A stretch of DNA of 64,000 bases from Caulobacter flavus. Its GTDB lineage: Bacteria > Pseudomonadota > Alphaproteobacteria > Caulobacterales > Caulobacteraceae. Location: NCBI RefSeq assembly GCF_003722335.1, contig NZ_CP026100.1, positions 4,376,001 through 4,440,000 on the forward strand, given 5' to 3'. Position 1 is the first letter of the stretch, and each line of letters begins with the position of its first letter. A program made the translations under genes and the position numbers. Shown piece after piece: positions 1 through 8,800 of this stretch. The notes beneath the pieces are model-generated. The model did not search any database. It saw only the letters and a list, made by a program, of their open reading frames with translations, and had not been told where the DNA came from.

Positions 1-56
1 TGGCGGGGCTGGGGGCGATGGGAGTGTGGTCGGCGACGGCGAGCGAGTTGGCGTAA
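1..56 (+). CDS. 3' end of an unidentified gene (partial)
   Basis: Reading from base 3, an open frame ends at a TAA at 54-56 and encodes a hydrophobic, alanine-rich tail ending in SATASELA. Only 17 codons are visible, so the product cannot be named. A palindromic repeat and a convergent gene follow directly, which is the usual setting of that repeat here and gives mild support to a real gene end. Another frame could also be open, so this is tentative. Confidence 0.35.
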   Translation, partial: AGLGAMGVWSATASELA

Positions 57-65
57 CCGCCTCCG

Positions 66-164
66 CCCCCTCAGTCGCTCCGCGAAAGCTCCCCCAGAGG
101 GGGAGCATCTTGGCACCTCGAGATCCTCCCCCTCTGGGTCAGGTGGCCCAGAGGGCCGGAGGGG
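66..164. repeat. GC-rich palindromic intergenic repeat, copy A
   Basis: This block of about 100 bases is almost identical to 57664-57760 and shares its right half with the reverse complement of 35511-35559. It contains a short hairpin (GCTCCCCC / GGGGGAGC) and a second C-rich/G-rich pair. All copies lie between convergent genes. It probably forms RNA hairpins on both strands, but the function is unknown. Confidence 0.8.
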
Positions 165-171
165 TCCTCGG

Positions 172-681
172 TCAGTCGAGGATCAACCCCATCGCGATGT
201 CGTCCTCGAATGTCCCGTCCGGAAAGCGCCCGCGCTTCTCCAGTCGGCCCTCGATCCTGAACCCCAGCCGCTCATAGAGCCGCAGCGCTCCCGCGTTTCC
301 CGCTCCGGCGTTCAGCTCCACGCGCACGATCGGCGGATCCATCGCCCGTGCGGCCGCGAACAGCGCCTGGAACAGGGCCGAGCCGACGCCCCTGCCCCGC
401 CAGTCCGGATGCACCGCCACGGTCAGGTCCGACAGCACATGCGAGAACAGCTTCACCGGAATGCGGACCGCGTGGATCTCGCCCACGACCGTCCCCGCCG
501 CATCGACCGCAACCAGCCCAACGCCGTCCGCCAGGGCCTCGTGCAGTATGCGGTCGATATAGGCGTCGGTGATCTCTTCGGGGCGCCGCGCGATGCCGCC
601 GGGCATGGCGGCGGTGGCGCGATGGACGGCCGCGATCGGGATCGCGTCATAGGACCGGGTCGGCCGGATCGAGAAGCTCAT
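172..681 (-). CDS. GNAT family N-acetyltransferase
   Basis: The 169-residue single-domain protein has the acetyl-CoA-binding motif A (HPDWRGRGVGSALF, about residues 94-107) and a RimI-like LYERLGF segment near the C-terminus, so it should transfer an acetyl group from acetyl-CoA to an amine. The substrate is unknown. The ATG at 681 lies 8 bases after the astB stop, so it is the last gene of the AST operon and may act on an arginine-pathway metabolite; that link is inference from position. A much longer upstream extension of the frame exists but runs through astB and is rejected. Confidence 0.85.
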   Translation of the reverse strand: MSFSIRPTRSYDAIPIAAVHRATAAMPGGIARRPEEITDAYIDRILHEALADGVGLVAVDAAGTVVGEIHAVRIPVKLFSHVLSDLTVAVHPDWRGRGVGSALFQALFAAARAMDPPIVRVELNAGAGNAGALRLYERLGFRIEGRLEKRGRFPDGTFEDDIAMGLILD

Positions 682-689
682 GCGACCCC

Positions 690-2030
690 CTAGAAAGGCC
701 TCTGGAACGGATAGAAGCCGCCGCCGAGGTCGAGGATCGTGGTCAGTTCGTCGAGCGCCTCGCGGCTCTCGACCAGCAGCGACGGATCGGCGAGGTCGGC
801 CGGGGCCAGGCGGTCCCGATAGCGGCGCGTCCCCCAGTCGGCGAGGCGCTCGTGCAGGGCCGCGTCGAAACGCTGGGCGCCGTTGGCCGCGGCCAGTTCG
901 TCGTCGGTCAGCACCACCCGCAGCCGCAGGCAGGCCGGCCCGCCGCCGTTGCGCATGCTCTGGCGCACGTCGGCGTATTCCACCCGGCCGATCGGGCCGT
1001 TGGAGGCGACCAGTCCCTCGGCCACGGCGCGGGCGCGCGGGTTGTCGCGGGTTTCGCCCGGAGCCAGCAGCACCAGCCGGTCCTCGCCGGGCAGGACGAG
1101 AAGCTGGGAATTGAAGAGGTAGCTCCTCACCAGATCCTCGATCGGCAGGTCGGCCTCGGACACCTCGACGAACACCGGCTCGAACAGTCCCTCGGCGGCG
1201 CGGCGGACTTCGGCTTCCATGGCCGCACGATCCTCGAACGCGGCCTCGTGGAAGAACAGGGTCTCGCGCGTGCCGACGCAGACGACGTCGTTGTGGAAGG
1301 CCCCGCCGGCGATGGCGCGGCGGCCCTGGCGGGGTAAGACGGCGCGGGCGGCGGCGTGGCGGCGCTGGATCGCCTCGAACGCCTCGCGGGTCTGACGGGC
1401 CGGATAGGCGCCGCTCCAGTGCTCCCAGGCCTCGCGCCCCCAGACGAACAGGTTCACCCCCGGCGCGCCGTGCTCGGCGCACAGCCGCACGTGGTTGGCC
1501 GCGCCCTCGTCGGCGAAGTGCGGCTGGGCCGGCAGCGGATCGTGGACGGCGAAGCGGGCTTCGTCCGGGAACAGGCGGCGCAGGGCCCGGGCGGTCTGCG
1601 GGCCTTCCAGGCTGCGATGCAGGTTGGTCAGCAGATTGGCCGGCGTGAAGTGCACACGGCCGTCGGCCGTATCGGCGCTGGGCGTGACGGTGGCGGCGTT
1701 GGCGGCCCACATCGGCGAGGCCGAGCAGGCCGCAGCGGCCAGGGCCGGCGCGGTCTTCCACGCCGCCTCGATGACGGCGGCGTCGGAGCCGGCGAAGCCG
1801 ATCGACTTCAGGAAGCCCGCCGCCGGTCGTTCGTGCGGCGGCAGCACGAACTGCGGCACGCCCCAGTCGGCCAGCCGCCGCATCTTCGACAGCCCCTCCA
1901 GCACCGCCGCGCGCGGGTCGGAGACCTGGCCGGCGTTGACCTGGCTGGCGATGTTGCCCGGCGACAGCCCGACATAGGAGTGGGTCGGCCCCACGAGGCC
2001 GTCGCAATTGGCCTCGACCGCGCCGCTCAT
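690..2030 (-). CDS. astB: N-succinylarginine dihydrolase AstB
   Basis: Second enzyme of the AST pathway: it hydrolyses N2-succinylarginine to N2-succinylornithine, CO2 and two ammonia. The 446 residues match the family length of about 447. The N-terminus (DGLVGPTHSYVGLSPGN) and the C-terminal block NGGGPACLRLRV, which holds the expected catalytic cysteine, are typical of the amidinotransferase-fold family. The ATG overlaps the astD stop as ATGA, showing translational coupling. Cytoplasmic. The operon order astA-astD-astB makes the assignment secure. Confidence 0.97.
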   Translation of the reverse strand: MSGAVEANCDGLVGPTHSYVGLSPGNIASQVNAGQVSDPRAAVLEGLSKMRRLADWGVPQFVLPPHERPAAGFLKSIGFAGSDAAVIEAAWKTAPALAAAACSASPMWAANAATVTPSADTADGRVHFTPANLLTNLHRSLEGPQTARALRRLFPDEARFAVHDPLPAQPHFADEGAANHVRLCAEHGAPGVNLFVWGREAWEHWSGAYPARQTREAFEAIQRRHAAARAVLPRQGRRAIAGGAFHNDVVCVGTRETLFFHEAAFEDRAAMEAEVRRAAEGLFEPVFVEVSEADLPIEDLVRSYLFNSQLLVLPGEDRLVLLAPGETRDNPRARAVAEGLVASNGPIGRVEYADVRQSMRNGGGPACLRLRVVLTDDELAAANGAQRFDAALHERLADWGTRRYRDRLAPADLADPSLLVESREALDELTTILDLGGGFYPFQRPF

Positions 2031-3475
2031 GGACGCAGACCCTTGATGTCGCCGGTGGTGTCGAGCACCGCCCCGGCCTCGAAGCTGGCGACTGGATAGG
2101 CGCAATAGTCGGCGGCGTAGTAGGCGCTGGGACGGTGGTTGCCCGAGGCTCCCAGGCCGCCGAATGGCATGGTCCCGGCCGCGCCGGTGGTTGGACGGTT
2201 GAGGTTGACGACGCCGGCCCGGATCCGGGCGGCAAACCGGTCCCACAGCGCCGGGTTCTCGCTGACCAGCCCCGCCGACAGGCCATAGCGAGTAGCGTTG
2301 GCGGCGGCCAGGGCTTCGTCGAATGACGCGACGCGGCGCACCTGCAGGATCGGGGCGAAGATCTCCTCGTCGGGGACGTCGACGCCCGTGACGTCGATCA
2401 GGCCCGGCGAGACGAAGGCGCCCGAGAGGCCTTCTACACGGCCGGGTTCGAGCAGGCGGACACCCTCGATCCGCCCGGCGGCCGCCAAGGCGTGGCCGGC
2501 CGCCCGCTCGGAGATCAGCGGCCCCATGAAGGGCTCCTCGCCGTTCCATGGACCGATCGACAGGCGCGGCGCCAGCGCCAGCACCGCGTCCATGATCGCC
2601 TGCCCCTCGGATCCTTCAGGCACGATCAGCCGGCGCGCGCACGAACAGCGCTGGCCGGTGGTGATGAAGGCCGACTGCGCCACCAGCGCCGCCACGGCAG
2701 CCGGATCGCCGGCCTGCCAGGCCACCAGCGGATTGTTGCCGCCCAGTTCCAGGGCCAGGATCACGTCCGGCCGGTCGGCGAAATGACGACGGAAGAAGGT
2801 CCCGGCCTGGGCCGAACCGGTGAACAGCAGGCCGTCGATCTCCTGGTCGATCAGCGCTTGGCCGACCTCGCGCCCGCCCTGCACCAGATTGACGACGCCG
2901 GCGGGCGCGCCTGCCGCCTCCAGCGCCTCGACCAGCATCTGGCCTGCCAGGGGCGTCTCTTCCGACGGCTTGAAGACCACGGTGTCGCCCGCCAGCAGGG
3001 CCGGCACGATGTGGCCGTTGGGCAAATGGCCTGGAAAGTTGAACGGCCCCAGCACCGCCATGACGCCGTGCGGCCGGTGACGCAGCACCGCGCGACCGAA
3101 CGGCATGGCGTTCTCGGCCACGCCCGTGCGTTCGTCGTAGGCCTTGATCGAGGCGTCGACCTTGCCCGCCATCGAAGCGATCTCGGCCTTGGTCTCCCAC
3201 AGCGCCTTGCCGGTCTCGCGGCTCAGGGCCTCGGCGTAGGGTCCGGCGCGCTCGAGCAGAACTTCCTTGTAGCGGCGCAGGATGGCGATGCGCGCCTCGC
3301 GCGGCAGGTCGGCCCACGGGTGAAAAGCCTTGCGAGCCGCGGCAACGGCGGCCTCGACGTCGGCGGACGACGCCGTCGCCTCGCGCCAGACGACTTCCCC
3401 GGTCGCCGGATCGGTGGAGACCGCTTCGGGCCCCTGCCCGCTCTTCCAGCCCCCGTCGATGAACACGCCGCTCAT
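2027..3475 (-). CDS. astD: N-succinylglutamate 5-semialdehyde dehydrogenase AstD
   Basis: NAD-dependent aldehyde dehydrogenase of 482 residues that oxidises succinylglutamate semialdehyde to succinylglutamate in arginine breakdown. Visible family marks are the general-base segment LELGGNNP and the catalytic-cysteine segment TTGQRCSCARR. The Rossmann-type cofactor region around FTGSAQAG is also present. Both ends overlap neighbours by ATGA (astA upstream, astB downstream). The AST context separates it from other ALDH paralogues. Confidence 0.96.
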   Translation of the reverse strand: MSGVFIDGGWKSGQGPEAVSTDPATGEVVWREATASSADVEAAVAAARKAFHPWADLPREARIAILRRYKEVLLERAGPYAEALSRETGKALWETKAEIASMAGKVDASIKAYDERTGVAENAMPFGRAVLRHRPHGVMAVLGPFNFPGHLPNGHIVPALLAGDTVVFKPSEETPLAGQMLVEALEAAGAPAGVVNLVQGGREVGQALIDQEIDGLLFTGSAQAGTFFRRHFADRPDVILALELGGNNPLVAWQAGDPAAVAALVAQSAFITTGQRCSCARRLIVPEGSEGQAIMDAVLALAPRLSIGPWNGEEPFMGPLISERAAGHALAAAGRIEGVRLLEPGRVEGLSGAFVSPGLIDVTGVDVPDEEIFAPILQVRRVASFDEALAAANATRYGLSAGLVSENPALWDRFAARIRAGVVNLNRPTTGAAGTMPFGGLGASGNHRPSAYYAADYCAYPVASFEAGAVLDTTGDIKGLRP

Positions 3476-4476
3476 GCCTTCACCCGCACATGGTCGCCTT
3501 CGCCGACGCCCAGGGCGTCGGCCGCCGCGCGATCGAGGATCGCCGCTTCGCCGTCGATCAGGACGGCCGCCCGCACTGCCCGGAAGCGCGAAACCTCGGT
3601 GCTTGAGATCAGCGCCTCCTCGCCGAAGGCGTCCTCGCCGATCTTTACCCGCAGGCGTCGGGCGTCGCGCACCGTGCGGATGTCGTCGCGCGGCGCGGCC
3701 ACGGTCGGACCGGCGTCGAACAGGTCGACGAGGCCCTGGTAGCGGAAGCCCTCGCGCTCGAGCATGGCTCGCGCGGCCTCGCCGTCGCGGTGCACCTTGC
3801 CGATGACGTCGCGGGCGGCCGGAGCCAGCAGCTCGGTATAGATCGGGTGGCGCGGCGCCAGGTCGAGTATGAACTGGCCGTTGGTCGAAGCGCTCATCAG
3901 GTCGGCCTGGTCGAAGTCGAGCCGGAAGAACTTGCTGGCCAGGTGCTCCCAGAACGGACAGGAGCCTTCGTCGTCGAACCAGCCGCGCAGCTCGGCCAGC
4001 ACCATCTCGGAAAAGCGCTGCGGCTCGATGCCGATCAGCATGTAGCGCGACTGGGCCAGCAGCCGGCCGGCCCCGCCCTTGCGCTTCTCCGGCCGCAGGA
4101 ACAGCGAGCCGACCTCGGACCACCCCGCGCACTCGTTCACCAGCACCAGCGCCTTGTGGTCAAAGCGCATCTCCAGCACGGGCGAGGATTGGGCCAGGGT
4201 GACGACCCGGAACGAGAAGAACGGCCGCTTGATGCCGACCGCGGCCTTGACGCCGGCGACGCCGTCGACGACGCCGGTCTCCAGGTCCTCCAGCATCAGG
4301 GTGTACCAGGCCTCCAGCGGCGCGACGCCGGCCTGGAAGCTGGCCTCCGACAGGGCCAGGCGCTCGCGCAGCGTCGGCTCGTCCTCGGGCAGGCTGGTGA
4401 AGCCTCGCCCCGACAGCACGGCCAGCTCCATCAGGGACTCGAAATCCGCCGATCCGGCGGGACGCACGACGAGCAT
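3472..4476 (-). CDS. astA: Arginine N-succinyltransferase AstA
   Basis: First committed step of the AST pathway: it transfers succinyl from succinyl-CoA to the alpha-amine of arginine. The 334-residue length and the start LVVRPAGSADFESLMELA match the AstA/AruG family, a GNAT-like fold. Internal blocks such as GSLFLRPEKRKGGAGRLLAQSRY are the expected CoA-binding region. Its ATG directly abuts the TGA of the M20 gene and its stop overlaps astD. A single subunit gene is present rather than the AruF/AruG pair of pseudomonads. Confidence 0.95.
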   Translation of the reverse strand: MLVVRPAGSADFESLMELAVLSGRGFTSLPEDEPTLRERLALSEASFQAGVAPLEAWYTLMLEDLETGVVDGVAGVKAAVGIKRPFFSFRVVTLAQSSPVLEMRFDHKALVLVNECAGWSEVGSLFLRPEKRKGGAGRLLAQSRYMLIGIEPQRFSEMVLAELRGWFDDEGSCPFWEHLASKFFRLDFDQADLMSASTNGQFILDLAPRHPIYTELLAPAARDVIGKVHRDGEAARAMLEREGFRYQGLVDLFDAGPTVAAPRDDIRTVRDARRLRVKIGEDAFGEEALISSTEVSRFRAVRAAVLIDGEAAILDRAAADALGVGEGDHVRVKA

Positions 4477-5736
4477 TCAGAGGGTCTCCGGCATGGCGGC
4501 CATGGCCGCGCGGATCGCGTGGGCGTCGATGTCGCCGTTCGCCAGTTTCATCAGGGTCAGGGCCGACAGCTGCGCGCGCTCGACGAAGCTGGCGGGCCAG
4601 GCGTGTTCGGCCTCGCTGTGGATGTCGCCGCCGCGCACGCCCAGGCTGTCGATGTTGGGCAGTCCCGAGGCGAAGAGGTTGTTGCCTTCGCAGACCCCGC
4701 CCGAAGGCTTCCAGGCGATGTCCTGGCCCAGCAGGGCGCCGACCTCCTTCACCGCTCCGAACAGCCGCTGCTGGGCGGCGTTGAACGGTTTGGCGCCGCG
4801 CGTGATGCGGCCGTGCAGGTGGGCGTGCAGGCCGTCAGCGGAGGTCGAGGCGACGATGCCCGCGATCTCGCCTTCCAGCCAGGCGGCGTCGGCGGCCGAA
4901 GGGAAGCGGACATTGAACCGAAGCACGGCGATGTCGGGCACCATGTTCAGCGGCGCGCCGCCGTCGATCTTGGCCACGTTCAGCGTGACGCCGTCGCGAA
5001 GACCGTTGAGAGCGTGCAGGGCCTGGGCCAGCCGCGCGGCCTCCATCACGGCGTTGCGACCGGCGGCGAAGTCACGACCAGCGTGCGCGGCCCGGCCGTG
5101 GACCACGACGTGGAAATTGCCCGATCCCTTGCGCACGCTGGCCAGCGCGCCGTCGGCCAGGGCCGGCTCGTAGGTCAGGCCCACGTGGCCCAGACGCGCG
5201 AAGTCGGCCAGGACCGGAGCCGAGGCGATGGAGCCGATCTCCTCGTCGGGCGAAATCAGCACGCGGTAGCCCAGATTGCCGGCCTTGGGATGGCGCTCGA
5301 ACGCCTCCAGCGCGCCCAGCATCACCGACAGGCCGCCCTTCATGTCGGCGATGCCTGGACCATGCAGCGCGCCGTCTGGGCGGGTGCTGACGGTCTGGAA
5401 GCCGGATGTTTCGGGATAGACGGTGTCGTAGTGGCCGGTCAGCACGACCTGAACGGGCGCTTCTGGGCGAACCACGACGGCTATGGCCGGCGGATGGAGC
5501 TGCTCGACCTGACGGCCGTCGGCGGCGATCTCGGGCGAGGCGGTCAGCGGCGCCTCGACCGGCGCGGCCGGCAGGGTCGAGAAGGCCTCGACCAGAATCT
5601 GCCTTTGCCGTTCCAGGCCCGCGAGGTGGCGGCTGCCTGAGTTGATGGCGCACCATGCGACGGCCCGGTCGATCATCCGGGGCCCGTCGGCGGCCAAACT
5701 CCCCAGGACAGCCCGATCTTCGTCGTCGATCCGCAT
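4477..5736 (-). CDS. M20 family metallohydrolase, first gene of the AST operon
   Basis: About 419 residues of the carboxypeptidase-G2/ArgE/DapE family. Di-zinc ligand motifs are visible: GHYDTVYP (His), GIADMKGG (bridging Asp), SPDEEIGS (catalytic and ligand Glu) and DIHSEAEHAW (final His). No signal peptide is seen, so it is cytoplasmic. It sits directly before astA with no gap, and neither AstE nor AstC is present, so I infer that it may remove succinate from N-succinylglutamate. I chose ATG 5736 because AGGGAGA lies about 10 bases upstream; a TTG start at 5760 would add 8 residues. Confidence 0.85.
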   Translation of the reverse strand: MRIDDEDRAVLGSLAADGPRMIDRAVAWCAINSGSRHLAGLERQRQILVEAFSTLPAAPVEAPLTASPEIAADGRQVEQLHPPAIAVVVRPEAPVQVVLTGHYDTVYPETSGFQTVSTRPDGALHGPGIADMKGGLSVMLGALEAFERHPKAGNLGYRVLISPDEEIGSIASAPVLADFARLGHVGLTYEPALADGALASVRKGSGNFHVVVHGRAAHAGRDFAAGRNAVMEAARLAQALHALNGLRDGVTLNVAKIDGGAPLNMVPDIAVLRFNVRFPSAADAAWLEGEIAGIVASTSADGLHAHLHGRITRGAKPFNAAQQRLFGAVKEVGALLGQDIAWKPSGGVCEGNNLFASGLPNIDSLGVRGGDIHSEAEHAWPASFVERAQLSALTLMKLANGDIDAHAIRAAMAAMPETL

Positions 5737-5857
5737 GGATTCGCTGTCTCCCTTGGCCAAAGCCTAGTCCAGGGAGCGCGGGCAAAACGTTGTTTCCTTT
5801 AGCGAGGAAACCGCGCGCCGACGCAAAGCCTTGCCCAGGAGCGGGTCCCGGCGCGCT

Positions 5858-8800
5858 CTACCTGTAGTCCTTTCGCCATTTCACCGAAAGCTTGGCGTCT
5901 CCGTCGCCGCCGAGGCGCGAGACCAGCGACAGGGCCCGGCGGATCCGCCACTCGACCTGCGCCGCGGGCCCTTCGCGGCCGCCGCCGATGATCTCCACAT
6001 AGACGTCGTCGGTGACGTACTTGCCGCCGGCCACGGTCATGCCCGTGCTGCTCTCGGCGAACGCCAGGCGATCCAGGCGCGCGAAGCTGCGCAGGTTGCC
6101 GATGACGTCGAAACCGCCGCCGCCCGCCAGCGAGGCCAGGGCCGAGGCCAGCTGGGCCGCCTCGATCGGCGACAGCTGCGCGGCGGACGAACCGAACAGC
6201 ACCTGCGACAGCACCTCGTCCTGCGGCAGCTCCGGCTTCGAGGTCAGGGTGATCTCCGGCTTGGCCGCCGTGCCCTTGACCTGGATGATCGCGGTCAGGG
6301 CGTCGTCCTCGCGGGTCGCGGTCAGGTCGAGGCGGATGCGGTCCAGCTGGGTGGCCAGCCGCACGACGCCGTCGTCGTCGAACTCGAAGCGCTTGCCGGC
6401 GAAGTCGTATTCGCCGCGCACCAGGCGGGCCACGCCGTCCAGCACCGGGCTGGCCGTGGTGCCGCCGACATGGGCGTCCAGCGACAGCTCGACGTCCAGA
6501 CCCCTGCCCTTCACGAAGATCCGGCGCGGAGCCTTCAGAGTGACGTCCAGCGCCATGCCGGAGTTGGGCTTGCGCGGCTGCACCTCGACGCCCTGGACCA
6601 GATCCTGGGGCCGGTTGCGCTCGATCACGTCCATGGAGACGACGCCGGCCGGGGTCTTGGACTGGGCCGAGACGTCGGCGCGATCGATGGTCAGGGCGCC
6701 CGACAGCTTCACCTTGCCGTCGGCGGCGCGGTTGATCGTCGTCTGGCCGGTGGCCTGGGCCTTGGCCAGTTCGTTGTCGATGACCTGGAAGTTCTTCATG
6801 TCCAGGCGGAAGCTGCCCACGCCGTCGCGCGCCAGGCTGATCCGGCCAGCGCCCGAGGCGGTCCCGCCGCGACCGTCGCCGGCCTGGGCCTGGCTGACGT
6901 CGATGGCGTTGTCGGCGAGATTGGCGGTGATCGCCACGTCCTGCAGGCGCAGGCCGGTCTGGCCGTCCTCGAAGCGGCCGCCGGCGAGCGAGGCGCGGCC
7001 GATCAGGCGCGGATCGGCCAGGGTGCCGGCCAGCGAGCCCTCGGCGTCGATCTTGCCCGACAGGCCACGCTCGGGACCGATCAGCAGGTCCCACAGCGGC
7101 TTGATCTCGCCCTGGGCCAGGAAGCGGCCCTGCACGGCGCGGCGCCGATCGATGGCCAGTCGGAACGGCTTCGCCGAGGCCTCGGTCGGCAGGGTCAGGT
7201 CCGCTTCGGCCTTCAGGCCCTGCGGATTGCTGCCGCTGGCGCGGATGGTCATCAGCTTGTCGCGCAGGTCGCCGTGGATGGTGGCGTCCAGCGACTGCTC
7301 GGCCTTGGCGCCGCGCTCGCGGGCGCCCGACAGGTTGGCGTCGAGTTCGCCGTCCAGGGCCTCGCCCTGGCCGCGCATCGAGACGCGGGCGTCGATGCGG
7401 CCGGTCAGGTCGGGATTGAGCGCCGTCAGGCTGACCCCGACCAGGTCGGCGCGGAGGTTGGCCAGCTCGCCGCCGACGTCGAGGTCGAGGTCGGCCCGGC
7501 CGTCGCCGACGTTCAGGCGTAGCCGCCCGGAGGTGCGCTCGCCGCCAAAGCGGATCTGGGCGGCCTCGCGCGTGGAAACCTCGGTGCGGGCCATCCGCCC
7601 CTTGGCGTCGAGGGTCAGCAGATAGTCGTCGGGCTGCTGGGCCAGCACGCCGCTTCCGCCCAGCCGCCAGCGGCCCGACGGCCCCTCGCCGCGCGCGTCG
7701 AGCGTCAGCGGCAGCCGGCTCATCGGCCCGGAAGCCTTTATGACGGCGTTGCGGACCTTCCAGGCGCCGCCGGTGACGTCCTGAGCCGCCAGGTCGAGCG
7801 TCGCGGTTGGGCCCCCGGCGGCGTCGACGATCTTTACCGAGCCGCGTACCGAGCCTTGGGCGAGGAAGGCGCCCGGGCCGACGGCCACGGTCAGGTCGGC
7901 CGTGGCAGGACGGCCGTCACGCAGCGAGGCGGCGCCGCCGGCCTTGAGCCCCCCGGCGTCGACGTCGAGATCGGACAGTTCCAGCCCGCCCGGCGCGAAA
8001 CTGAACGCCGTCCTGGCGCGCGCCGGACCATATTGGCTGGTAGCTTCCAGGGCGGCCGTGCCGTCGGCGCCGTCGGCGCGCTTGGCGAAGGTCACGGCCA
8101 GCTTGGCGTCCTTCAGCGGCAGGCGCGGCAGGTCGATGCTGTCGAACGCCGCGTGCAGGTCGGCGCGCGGCGCGCTCAGCGTGCCCGTGATCGCGCCGTC
8201 GCCGGAGGCCTTGCCCGACACTTCGACGGGCCCGGCGCCGAAGGGGCCCTCGGCCGACCAGTCGAGCTTGAAGGCAAGATTGCCGCCCGGGTTCATGACG
8301 CCCGACGCCTTGGCGCGGGCCGCCGCCCCGTCGAGGCGGCCATCAGCCACCGACAGCTTGCCGTTGTCCCAGGCTGCCCGCGCCGACACGCGCGGCGCGG
8401 CGCCGAGCAGGCGATCCAGTTCGGCCAGGCCGCTGGCGAACCCCGCCCCACGCGCCTCGGCGTTGAAGTTCCAAGGCTTGTCACGCGCCTGGCTGGCCGA
8501 CCACTTGATCGACGCCGCGCCCTTCATGCCAGGACGGATCGGCGCAAGCGACGCGACCTTGGCGGTTCCGTCGAACGACAGGCCGCCCAACAGGCCGCGC
8601 TCGCCCTTGCCTTCGACCACGACGTTGGGCGCGATCACCTTGGCGCGCTTGATCAGGAAGCGGCCATCCTTCAGGCGCGCGCCTTCGAAGTCGGCCTTGG
8701 GCGCGCGACCCAGGGGGGCCAGCAGCCCTTCGCCCGCTCCGCCCTCGCCCGTGGCCGAGGCGCGGATGGTCAACTCGCCCTTGTTCCAACCGACGAAAAC

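Noticed and set aside
26..277. An 83-codon plus-strand frame at the left edge
   Set aside because: It runs through the palindromic repeat and into the antisense of the GNAT gene and has no recognisable content.
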